Source: Gibbula magus
Lineage: Eukaryota > Mollusca > Gastropoda > Trochida > Trochidae
Direction of reading: 5' to 3'
Assembly (NCBI GenBank): GCA_936450465.1
Contig: CAKZFU010000102.1
Span: 114,723-178,722, forward strand
Length of the DNA: 64,000 bases
A program made the position numbers and the translations under genes. Under the pieces are notes generated by a model that saw only the letters and a program-made list of their open reading frames with translations, had not been told where the DNA came from and searched no databases. Position 1 is the stretch's first letter, and every line of letters begins with the position of its first letter. This document shows positions 11,055 through 23,500 of the stretch, in pieces.

Positions 11055-14000
11055 TTTTGATGGTCTCCTATGGAAGCTCACATGCTGTCGGTCGCATAGA
11101 CGCATTCACTTTTTGAATCGGTGACCGTCTTATCGGCAAACCGTGCCGTTATAGTCATTCCTGTAGGCCCAATTTTGGGCCAAAAGTCACTTTGGCCTAG
11201 ACAACTTTTGATGGTCTCCTATGGAAGCTCACATGCTGTCGGTCGCATAGACGCATTCACTTTTGGAATCGGTGAGCGTCTTATCGGCAAACCGTGCCGT
11301 TATAGTCATTCCTGTAGGCCCAATTTTGGGCCAAAAGTCACTTTGGCCTAGACAACTTTTGATGGTCTCCTATGGAAGCTCACATGCTGCCGGTCGCATA
11401 GACGCATTCCCTTTTGGAATCGGTGACCGTCTTATCGGCAACCCGTGCCGTTATAGTCATGCCCAAAAATGGGCCAAAAGGTGACTTTGGCCTAGACAAC
11501 TTTTGATGGTCTCCTATGGAAGCTCACATGCTGTCGGTCGCATAGACGCATTCACTTTTGGAATCGGTGACCGTCTTATCGGCAAACCGTGCCGTTATAG
11601 TCATTCCTGTAGGCCCAATTTTGGGCCAAAAGTCACTTTGGCCTAGACAACTTTTGATGGTCTCCTATGGAAGCTCACATGCTGCCGGTCGCATAGACGC
11701 ATTCCCTTTTGGAATCTGTGACCGTCTTATCGGCAACCCGTGCCGTTATAGTCATGCCCAAAAATGGGCCAAAAGGTGACTTTGGCCTAGACAACTTTTG
11801 ATGGTCTCCTATGGAAGCTCACATGCTGTCGGTCGCATAGACGCATTCACTTTTGGAATCGGTGACCGTCTTATCGGCAAACCGTGCCGTTATAGTCATT
11901 CCTGTAGGCCCAATTTTGGGCCAAAAGTCACTTTGGCCTAGACAACTTTTGATGGTCTCCTATGGAAGCTCACATGCTGTCGGTCGCATAGACGCATTCA
12001 CTTTTGGAATCGGTGACCGTCTTATCGGCAAACCGTGCCGTTATAGTCATTCCTGTAGGCCCAATTTTGGGCCAAAAGTCACTTTGGCCTAGACAACTTT
12101 TGATGGTCTCCTATGGAAGCTCACATGCTGCCGGTCGCATAGACGCATTCCCTTTTGGAATCGGTGACCGTCTTATCGGCAACCCGTGCCGTTATAGTCA
12201 TGCCCAAAAATGGGCCAAAAGGTGACTTTGGCCTAGACAACTTTTGATGGTCTCCTATGGAAGCTCACATGCTGTCGGTCGCATAGACGCATTCACTTTT
12301 GGAATCGGTGAGCGTCTTATCGGCAAACCGTGCCGTTATAGTCATTCCTGTAGGCCCAATTTTGGGCCAAAAGTCACTTTGGCCTAGACAACTTTTGATG
12401 GTCTCCTATGGAAGCTCACATGCTGCCGGTCGCATAGACGCATTCCCTTTTGGAATCGGTGACCGTCTTATCGGCAACCCGTGCCGTTATAGTCATGCCC
12501 AAAAATGGGCCAAAAGGTGACTTTGGCCTAGACAACTTTTGATGGTCTCCTATGGAAGCTCACATGCTGTCGGTCGCATAGACGCATTCACTTTTGGAAT
12601 CGGTGACCGTCTTATCGGCAAACCGTGCCGTTATAGTCATTCCTGTAGGCCCAATTTTGGGCCAAAAGTCACTTTGGCCTAGACAACTTTTGATGGTCTC
12701 CTATGGAAGCTCACATGCTGTCGGTCGCATAGACGCATTCACTTTTGGAATCGGTGAGCGTCTTATCGGCAAACCGTGCCGTTATAGTCATTCCTGTAGG
12801 CCCAATTTTGGGCCAAAAGTCACTTTGGCCTAGACAACTTTTGATGGTCTCCTATGGAAGCTCACATGCTGCCGGTCGCATAGACGCATTTCCTTTTGGA
12901 ATCGGTGACCGTCTTATCGGCAACCCGTGCCGTTATAGTCATGCCCAAAAATGGGCCAAAAGGTGACTTTGGCCTAGACAACTTTTGATGGTCTCCTATG
13001 GAAGCTCACATGCTGTCGGTCGCATAGACGCATTCACTTTTGGAATCGGTGAGCGTCTTATCGGCAAACCGTGCCGTTATAGTCATTCCTGTAGGCCCAA
13101 TTTTGGGCCAAAAGTCACTTTGGCCTAGACAACTTTTGATGGTCTCCTATGGAAGCTCACATGCTGCCGGTCGCATAGACGCATTCCCTTTTGGAATCGG
13201 TGACCGTCTTATCGGCAACCCGTGCCGTTATAGTCATGCCCAAAAATGGGCCAAAAGGTGACTTTGGCCTAGACAACTTTTGATGGTCTCCTATGGAAGC
13301 TCACATGCTGTCGGTCGCATAGACGCATTCACTTTTGGAATCGGTGACCGTCTTATCGGCAAACCGTGCCGTTATAGTCATTCCTGTAGGCCCAATTTTG
13401 GGCCAAAAGTCACTTTGGCCTAGACAACTTTTGATGGTCTCCTATGGAAGCTCACATGCTGTCGGTCGCATAGACGCATTCACTTTTGGAATCGGTGAGC
13501 GTCTTATCGGCAAACCGTGCCGTTATAGTCATTCCTGTAGGCCCAATTTTGGGCCAAAAGTCACTTTGGCCTAGACAACTTTTGATGGTCTCCTATGGAA
13601 GCTCACATGCTGCCGGTCGCATAGACGCATTCCCTTTTGGAATCGGTGACCGTCTTATCGGCAACCCGTGCCGTTATAGTCATGCCCAAAAATGGGCCAA
13701 AAGGTGACTTTGGCCTAGACAACTTTTGATGGTCTCCTATGGAAGCTCACATGCTGTCGGTCGCATAGACGCATTCACTTTTGGAATCGGTGAGCGTCTT
13801 ATCGGCAAACCGTGCCGTTATAGTCATTCCTGTAGGCCCAATTTTGGGCCAAAAGTCACTTTGGCCTAGACAACTTTTGATGGTCTCCTATGGAAGCTCA
13901 CATGCTGCCGGTCGCATAGACGCATTCCCTTTTGGAATCGGTGACCGTCTTATCGGCAACCCGTGCCGTTATAGTCATGCCCAAAAATGGGCCAAAAGGT

Positions 14001-15205
14001 GACTTTGGCCTAGACAACTTTTGATGGGCTCCTATGGAAGCTCACATGCTGTCGGTCGCATAGACGCATTCACTTTTGGAATCGGTGACCGTCTTATCGG
14101 CAAACCGTGCCGTTATAGTCATTCCTGTAGGCCCAATTTTGGGCCAAAAGTCACTTTGGCCTAGACAACTTTTGATGGTCTCCTATGGAAGCTCACATGC
14201 TGCCGGTCGCATAGACGCATTCCCTTTTGGAATCGGTGACCGTCTTATCGGCAACCCGTGCCGTTATAGTCATGCCCAAAAATGGGCCAAAAGGTGACTT
14301 TGGCCTAGACAACTTTTGATGGTCTCCTATGGAAGCTCACATGCTGTCGGTCGCATAGACGCATTCACTTTTGGAATCGGTGACCGTCTTATCGGCAAAC
14401 CGTGCCGTTATAGTCATTCCTGTAGGCCCAATTTTGGGCCAAAAGTCACTTTGGCCTAGACAACTTTTGATGGTCTCCTATGGAAGCTCACATGCTGTCG
14501 GTCGCATAGACGCATTCACTTTTGGAATCGGTGAGCGTCTTATCGGCAAACCGTGCCGTTATAGTCATTCCTGTAGGCCCAATTTTGGGCCAAAAGTCAC
14601 TTTGGCCTAGACAACTTTTGATGGTCTCCTATGGAAGCTCACATGCTGCCGGTCGCATAGACGCATTCCCTTTTGGAATCGGTGACCGTCTTATCGGCAA
14701 CCCGTGCCGTTATAGTCATGCCCAAAAATGGGCCAAAAGGTGACTTTGGCCTAGACAACGTTTGATGGTCTCCTATGGAAGCTCACATGCTGTCGGTCGC
14801 ATAGACGCATTCACTTTTGGAATCGGTGACCGTCTTATCGGCAAACCGTGCCGTTATAGTCATTCCTGTAGGCCCAATTTTGGGCCAAAAGTCACTTTGG
14901 CCTAGACAACTTTTGATGGTCTCCTATGGAAGCTCACATGCTGCCGGTCGCATAGACGCATTCCCTTTTGGAATCGGTGACCGTCTTATCGGCAACCCGT
15001 GCCGTTATAGTCATGCCCAAAAATGGGCCAAAAGGTGACTTTGGCCTAGACAACTTTTGATGGTCTCCTATGGAAGCTCACATGCTGTCGGTCGCATAGA
15101 CGCATTCACTTTTGGAATCGGTGACCGTCTTATCGGCAAACCGTGCCGTTATAGTCATTCCTGTAGGCCCAATTTTGGGCCAAAAGTCACTTTGGCCTAG
15201 ACAAC
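11055..15205 (+). repeat. Array segment 3: unit order
   Basis: Units: tri 11055 (G to T at 11114, making TTTTT); d1 11501; A1-A1-B 11796; d2 12242; tri 12537 (T at B position 53, base 12891); d2 12983; tri 13278; d2 13724; d1 14019; tri 14314; d1 14760; then the A1 of the trimer that starts at 15055. A G for T is seen in GATGGGCTCC near 14027 and in ACGTTTGATGG near 14760. Only satellite is present. Confidence 0.92.
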
Positions 15206-18200
15206 TTTTGATGGTCTCCTATGGAAGCTCACATGCTGTCGGTCGCATAGACGCATTCACTTTTGGAATCGGTGAGCGTCTTATCGGCAAACCGTGCCGT
15301 TATAGTCATTCCTGTAGGCCCAATTTTGGGCCAAAAGTCACTTTGGCCTAGACAACTTTTGATGGTCTCCTATGGAAGCTCACATGCTGCCGGTCGCATA
15401 GACGCATTCCCTTTTGGAATCGGTGACCGTCTTATCGGCAACCCGTGCCGTTATAGTCATGCCCAAAAATGGGCCAAAAGGTGACTTTGGCCTAGACAAC
15501 TTTTGATGGTCTCCTATGGAAGCTCACATGCTGTCGGTCGCATAGACGCATTCACTTTTGGAATCGGTGACCGTCTTATCGGCAAACCGTGCCGTTATAG
15601 TCATTCCTGTAGGCCCAATTTTGGGCCAAAAGTCACTTTGGCCTAGACAACTTTTGATGGTCTCCTATGGAAGCTCACATGCTGGCGGTCGCATAGACGC
15701 ATTCACTTTTGGAATCGGTGAGCGTCTTATCGGCAAACCGTGCCGTTATAGTCATTCCTGTAGGCCCAATTTTGGGCCAAAAGTCACTTTGGCCTAGACA
15801 ACTTTTGATGGTCTCCTATGGAAGCTCACATGCTGCCGGTCGCATAGACGCATTCCCTTTTGGAATCGGTGACCGTCTTATCGGCAACCCGTGCCGTTAT
15901 AGTCATGCCCAAAAATGGGCCAAAAGGTGACTTTGGCCTAGACAACTTTTGATGGTCTCCTATGGAAGCTCACATGCTGTCGGTCGCATAGACGCATTCA
16001 CTTTTGGAATCGGTGACCGTCTTATCGGCAAACCGTGCCGTTATAGTCATTCCTGTAGGCCCAATTTTGGGCCAAAAGTCACTTTGGCCTAGACAACTTT
16101 TGATGGTCTCCTATGGAAGCTCACATGCTGTCGGTCGCATAGACGCATTCACTTTTGGAATCGGTGAGCGTCTTATCGGCAAACCGTGCCAATATAGTCA
16201 TTCCTGTAGGCCCAATTTTGGGCCAAAAGTCACTTTGGCCTAGACAACTTTTGATGGTCTCCTATGGAAGCTCACATGCTGCCGGTAGCATAGACGCATT
16301 CCCTTTTGGAATCGGTGACCGTCTTATCGGCAACCCGTGCCGTTATAGTCATGCCCAAAAATGGGCCAAAAGGTGACTTTGGCCTAGACAACTTTTGATG
16401 GTCTCCTATGGAAGCTCACATGCTGTCGGTCGCATAGACGCATTCACTTTTGGAATCGGTGAGCGTCTTATCGGCAACCCGTGCCGTTATAGTCATTCCT
16501 GTAGGCCCAATTTTGGGCCAAAAGTCACTTTGGCCTAGACAACTTTTGATGGTCTCCTATGGAAGCTCACATGCTGCCGGTCGCATAGACGCATTCCCTT
16601 TTGGAATCGGTGACCGTCTTATCGGCAACCCGTGCCGTTATAGTCATGCCCAAAAATGGGCCAAAAGGTGACTTTGGCCTAGACAACTTTTGATGGTCTC
16701 CTATGGAAGCTCACATGCTGTCGGTCGCATAGACGCATTCACTTTTGGAATCGGTGACCGTCTTATCGGCAAACCGTGCCGTTATAGTCATTCCTGTAGG
16801 CCCAATTTTGGGCCAAAAGTCACTTTGGCCTAGACAACTTTTGATGGTCTCCTATGGAAGCTCACATGCTGTCGGTCGCATAGACGCATTCACTTTTGGA
16901 ATCGGTGAGCGTCTTATCGGCAAACCGTGCCGTTATAGTCATTCCTGTAGGCCCAATTTTGGGCCAAAAGTCACTTTGGCCTAGACAACTTTTGATGGTC
17001 TCCTATGGAAGCTCACATGCTGCCGGTCGCATAGACGCATTCCCTTTTGGAATCGGTGACCGTCTTATCGGCAACCCGTGCCGTTATAGTCATGCCCAAA
17101 AAAGGGCCAAAAGGTGACTTTGGCCTAGACAACTTTTGATGGTCTCCTATGGAAGCTCACATGCTGTCGGTCGCATAGACGCATTCACTTTTGGAATCGG
17201 TGACCGTCTTATCGGCAAACCGTGCCGTTATAGTCATTCCTGTAGGCCCAATTTTGGGCCAAAAGTCACTTTGGCCTAGACAACTTTTGATGGTCTCCTA
17301 TGGAAGCTCACATGCTGTCGGTCGCATAGACGCATTCACTTTTGGAATCGGTGAGCGTCTTATCGGCAAACCGTGCCGTTATAGTCATTCCTGTAGGCCC
17401 AATTTTGGGCCAAAAGTCACTTTGGCCTAGACAACTTTTGATGGTCTCCTATGGAAGCTCACATGCTGCCGGTCGCATAGACGCATTCCCTTTTGGAATC
17501 GGTGACCGTCTTATCGGCAACCCGTGCCGTTATAGTCATGCCCAAAAATGGGCCAAAAGGTGACTTTGGCCTAGACAACTTTTGATGGTCTCCTATGGAA
17601 GCTCACATGCTGTCGGTCGCATAGACGCATTCACTTTTGGAATCGGTGAGCGTCTTATCGGCAAACCGTGCCGTTATAGTCATTCCTGTAGGCCCAATTT
17701 TGGGCCAAAAGTCACTTTGGCCTAGACAACTTTTGATGGTCTCCTATGGAAGCTCACATGCTGCCGGTCGCATAGACGCATTCCCTTTTGGAATCGGTGA
17801 CCGTCTTATCGGCAACCCGTGCCGTTATAATCATGCCCAAAAATGGGCCAAAAGGTGACTTTGGCCTAGACAACTTTTGATGGTCTCCTATGGAAGCTCA
17901 CATGCTGTCGGTCGCATAGACGCATTCACTTTTGGAATCGGTGACCGTCTTATCGGCAAACCGTGCCGTTATAGTCATTCCTGTAGGCCCAATTTTGGGC
18001 CAAAAGTCACTTTGGCCTAGACAACTTTTGATGGTCTCCTATGGAAGCTCACATGCTGTCGGTCGCATAGACGCATTCACTTTTGGAATCGGTGAGCGTC
18101 TTATCGGCAAACCGTGCCGTTATAGTCATTCCTGTAGGCCCAATTTTGGGCCAAAAGTCACTTTGGCCTAGACAACTTTTGATGGTCTCCTATGGAAGCT

Positions 18201-20543
18201 CACATGCTGCCGGTCGCATAGACGCATTCCCTTTTGGAATCGGTGACCGTCTTATCGGCAACCCGTGCCGTTATAGTCATGCCCAAAAATGGGCCAAAAG
18301 GTGACTTTGGCCTAGACAACTTTTGATGGTCTCCTATGGAAGCTCACATGCTGTCGGTCGCATAGACGCATTCACTTTTGGAATCGGTGACCGTCTTATC
18401 GGCAAACCGTGCCGTTATAGTCATTCCTGTAGGCCCAATTTTGGGCCAAAAGTCACTTTGGCCTAGACAACTTTTGATGGTCTCCTATGGAAGCTCACAT
18501 GCTGCCGGTCGCATAGACGCATTCCCTTTTGGAATCGGTGACCGTCTTATCGGCAACCCGTGCCGTTATAGTCATGCCCAAAAATGGGCCAAAAGGTGAC
18601 TTTGGCCTAGACAACTTTTGATGGTCTCCTATGGAAGCTCACATGCTGTCGGTCGCATAGACGCATTCACTTTTGGAATCGGTGACCGTCTTATCGGCAA
18701 ACCGTGCCGTTATAGTCATTCCTGTAGGCCCAATTTTGGGCCAAAAGTCACTTTGGCCTAGACAACTTTTGATGGTCTCCTATGGAAGCTCACATGCTGT
18801 CGGTCGCATAGACGCATTCACTTTTGGAATCGGTGAGCGTCTTATCGGCAAACCGTGCCGTTATAGTCATTCCTGTAGGCCCAATTTTGGGCCAAAAGTC
18901 ACTTTGGCCTAGACAACTTTTGATGGTCTCCTATGGAAGCTCACATGCTGCCGGTCGCATAGACGCATTCCCTTTTGGAATCGGTGACCGTCTTATCGGC
19001 AACCCGTGCCGTTATAGTCATGCCCAAAAATGGGCCAAAAGGTGACTTTGGCCTAGACAACTTTTGATGGTCTCCTATGGAAGCTCACATGCTGTCGGTC
19101 GCATAGACGCATTCACTTTTGGAATCGGTGAGCGTCTTATCGGCAAACCGTGCCGTTATAGTCATTCCTGTAGGCCCAATTTTGGGCCAAAAGTCACTTT
19201 GGCCTAGACAACTTTTGATGGTCTCCTATGGAAGCTCACATGCTGCCGGTCGCATAGACGCATTCCCTTTTGGAATCGGTGACCGTCTTATCGGCAACCC
19301 GTGCCGTTATAGTCATGCCCAAAAATGGGCCAAAAGGTGACTTTGGCCTAGACAACTTTTGATGGTCTCCTATGGAAGCTCACATGCTGTCGGTCGCATA
19401 GACGCATTCACTTTTGGAATCGGTGACCGTCTTATCGGCAAACCGTGCCGTTATAGTCATTCCTGTAGGCCCAATTTTGGGCCAAAAGTCACTTTGGCCT
19501 AGACAACTTTTGATGGTCTCCTATGGAAGCTCACATGCTGTCGGTCGCATAGACGCATTCACTTTTGGAATCGGTGAGCGTCTTATCGGCAAACCGTGCC
19601 GTTATAGTCATTCCTGTAGGCCCAATTTTGGGCCAAAAGTCACTTTGGCCTAGACAACTTTTGATGGTCTCCTATGGAAGCTCACATGCTGCCGGTCGCA
19701 TAGACGCATTTCCTTTTGGAATCGGTGACCGTCTTATCGGCAACCCGTGCCGTTATAGTCATGCCCAAAAATGGGCCAAAAGGTGACTTTGGCCTAGACA
19801 ACTTTTGATGGTCTCCTATGGAAGCTCACATGCTGTCGGTCGCATAGACGCATTCACTTTTGGAATCGGTGAGCGTCTTATCGGCAAACCGTGCCGTTAT
19901 AGTCATTCCTGTAGGCCCAATTTTGGGCCAAAAGTCACTTTGGCCTAGACAACTTTTGATGGTCTCCTATGGAAGCTCACATGCTGCCGGTCGCATAGAC
20001 GCATTCCCTTTTGGAATCGGTGACCGTCTTATCTGCAACCCGTGCCGTTATAGTCATGCCCAAAAATGGGCCAAAAGGTGACTTTGGCCTAGACAACTTT
20101 TGATGGTCTCCTATGGAAGCTCACATGCTGTCGGTCGCATAGACGCATTCACTTTTGGAATCGGTGACCGTCTTATCGGCAAACCGTGCCGTTATAGTCA
20201 TTCCTGTAGGCCCAATTTTGGGCCAAAAGTCACTTTGGCCTAGACAACTTTTGATGGTCTCCTATGGAAGCTCACATGCTGTCGGTCGCATAGACGCATT
20301 CACTTTTGGAATCGGTGAGCGTCTTATCGGCAAACCGTGCCGTTATAGTCATTCCTGTAGGCCCAATTTTGGGCCAAAAGTCACTTTGGCCTAGACAACT
20401 TTTGATGGTCTCCTATGGAAGCTCACATGCTGCCGGTCGCATAGACGCATTCCCTTTTGGAATCGGTGACCGTCTTATCGGCAACCCGTGACGTTATAGT
20501 CATGCCCAAAAATGGGCCAAAAGGTGACTTTGGCCTAGACAAC
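15206..20543 (+). repeat. Array segment 4; second copy of the 9,489-offset block
   Basis: Begins at the A2 of the trimer from 15055. Units: A2-B 15206; tri 15501; tri 15947; d2 16393; tri 16688; tri 17134; d2 17580 (marker A at 17830); tri 17875; d1 18321; tri 18616; d2 19062; tri 19357 (marker T at 19711); d2 19803; tri 20098. It matches 5717-11054 in monomer length order throughout. Two A1-A1-B units of the first copy are A1-A2-B here. A double change GT to AA lies at 16191-16192, and the B near 20491 has GTGACG for GTGCCG. Confidence 0.9.
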
Positions 20544-23500
20544 TTTTGATGGTCTCCTATGGAAGCTCACATGCTGTCGGTCGCATAGACGCATTCACTT
20601 TTGGAATCGGTGACCGTCTTATCGGCAAACCGTGCCGTTATAGTCATTCCTGTAGGCCCAATTTTGGGCCAAAAGTCACTTTGGCCTAGACAACTTTTGA
20701 TGGTCTCCTATGGAAGCTCACATGCTGCCGGTCGCATAGACGCATTCCCTTTTGGAATCGGTGACCGTCTTATCGGCAACCCGTGCCGTTATAGTCATGC
20801 CCAAAAATGGGCCAAAAGGTGACTTTGGCCTAGACAACTTTTGATGGTCTCCTATGGAAGCTCACATGCTGTCGGTCGCATAGACGCATTCACTTTTGGA
20901 ATCGGTGACCGTCTTATCGGCAAACCGTGCCGTTATAGTCATTCCTGTAGGCCCAATTTTGGGCCAAAAGTCACTTTGGCCTAGACAACTTTTGATGGTC
21001 TCCTATGGAAGCTCACATGCTGTCGGTCGCATAGACGCATTCACTTTTGGAATCGGTGAGCGTCTTATCGGCAAACCGTGCCGTTATAGTCATTCCTGTA
21101 GGCCCAATTTTGGGCCAAAAGTCACTTTGGCCTAGACAACTTTTGATGGTCTCCTATGGAAGCTCACATGCTGCCGGTCGCATAGACGCATTCCCTTTTG
21201 GAATCGGTGACCGTCTTATCGGCAACCCGTGCCGTTATAGTCATGCCCAAAAATGGGCCAAAAGGTGACTTTGGCCTAGACAACTTTTGATGGTCTCCTA
21301 TGGAAGCTCACATGCTGTCGGTCGCATAGACGCATTCACTTTTGGAATCGGTGACCGTCTTATCGGCAAACCGTGCCGTTATAGTCATTCCTGTAGGCCC
21401 AATTTTGGGCCAAAAGTCACTTTGGCCTAGACAACTTTTGATGGTCTCCTATGGAAGCTCACATGCTGTCGGTCGCATAGACGCATTCACTTTTGGAATC
21501 GGTGAGCGTCTTATCGGCAAACCGTGCCGTTATAGTCATTCCTGTAGGCCCAATTTTGGGCCAAAAGTCACTTTGGCCTAGACAACTTTTGATGGTCTCC
21601 TATGGAAGCTCACATGCTGCCGGTCGCATAGACGCATTCCCTTTTGGAATCGGTGACCGTCTTATCGGCAACCCGTGCCGTTATAGTCATGCCCAAAAAT
21701 GGGCCAAAAGGTGACTTTGGCCTAGACAACTTTTGATGGTCTCCTATGGAAGCTCACATGCTGTCGGTCGCATAGACGCATTCACTTTTGGAATCGGTGA
21801 CCGTCTTATCGGCAAACCGTGCCGTTATAGTCATTCCTGTAGGCCCAATTTTGGGCCAAAAGTCACCTTGGCCTAGACAACTTTTGATGGTCTCCTATGG
21901 AAGCTCACATGCTGTCGGTCGCATAGACGCATTCACTTTTGGAATCGGTGAGCGTCTTATCGGCAAACCGTGCCGTTATAGTCATTCCTGTAGGCCCAAT
22001 TTTGGGCCAAAAGTCACTTTGGCCTAGACAACTTTTGATGGTCTCCTATGGAAGCTCACATGCTGCCGGTCGCATAGACGCATTCCCTTTTGGAATCGGT
22101 GACCGTCTTATCTGCAACCCGTGCCGTTATAGTCATGCCCAAAAATGGGCCAAAAGGTGACTTTGGCCTAGACAACTTTTGATGGTCTCCTATGGAAGCT
22201 CACATGCTGTCGGTCGCATAGACGCATTCACTTTTGGAATCGGTGACCGTCTTATCGGCAAACCGTGCCGTTATAGTCATTCCTGTAGGCCCAATTTTGG
22301 GCCAAAAGTCACTTTGGCCTAGACAACTTTTGATGGTCTCCTATGGAAGCTCACATGCTGTCGGTCGCATAGACGCATTCACTTTTGGAATCGGTGAGCG
22401 TCTTATCGGCAAACCGTGCCGTTATAGTCATTCCTGTTGGCCCAATTTTGGGCCAAAAGTCACTTTGGCCTAGACAACTTTTGATGGTCTCCTATGGAAG
22501 CTCACATGCTGCCGGTCGCATAGACGCATTCCCTTTTGGAATCGGTGACCGTCTTATCGGCAACCCGTGCCGTTATAGTCATGCCCAAAAATGGGCCAAA
22601 AGGTGACTTTGGCCTAGACAACTTTTGATGGTCTCCTATGGAAGCTCACATGCTGTCGGTCGCATAGACGCATTCACTTTTGGAATCGGTGACCGTCTTA
22701 TCGGCAAACCGTGCCGTTATAGTCATTCCTGTAGGCCCAATTTTGGGCCAAAAGTCACTTTGGCCTAGACAACTTTTGATGGTCTCCTATGGAAGCTCAC
22801 ATGCTGCCGGTCGCATAGACGCATTCCCTTTTGGAATCGGTGACCGTCTTATCGGCAACCCGTGCCGTTATAGTCATGCCCAAAAATGGGCCAAAAGGTG
22901 ACTTTGGCCTAGACAACTTTTGATGGTCTCCTATGGAAGCTCACATGCTGTCGGTCGCATAGACGCATTCACTTTTGGAATCGGTGACCGTCTTATCGGC
23001 AAACCGTGCCGTTATAGTCATTCCTGTAGGCCCAATTTTGGGCCAAAAGTCACTTTGGCCTAGACAACTTTTGATGGTCTCCTATGGAAGCTCACATGCT
23101 GACGGTCGCATAGACGCATTCACTTTTGGAATCGGTGAGCGTCTTATCGGCAAACCGTGCCGTTATAGTCATTCCTGTAGGCCCAATTTTGGGCCAAAAG
23201 TCACTTTGGCCTAGACAACTTTTGATGGTCTCCTATGGAAGCTCACATGCTGCCGGTCGCATAGACGCATTCCCTTTTGGAATCGGTGACCGTCTTATCG
23301 GCAACCCGTGCCGTTATAGTCATGCCCAAAAATGGGCCAAAAGGTGACTTTGGCCTAGACAACTTTTGATGGTCTCCTATGGAAGCTCACATGCTGTCGG
23401 TCGCATAGACGCATTCACTTTTGGAATCGGTGACCGTCTTATCGGCAAACCGTGCCGTTATAGTCATTCCTGTAGGCCCAATTTTGGGCCAAAAGTCACT

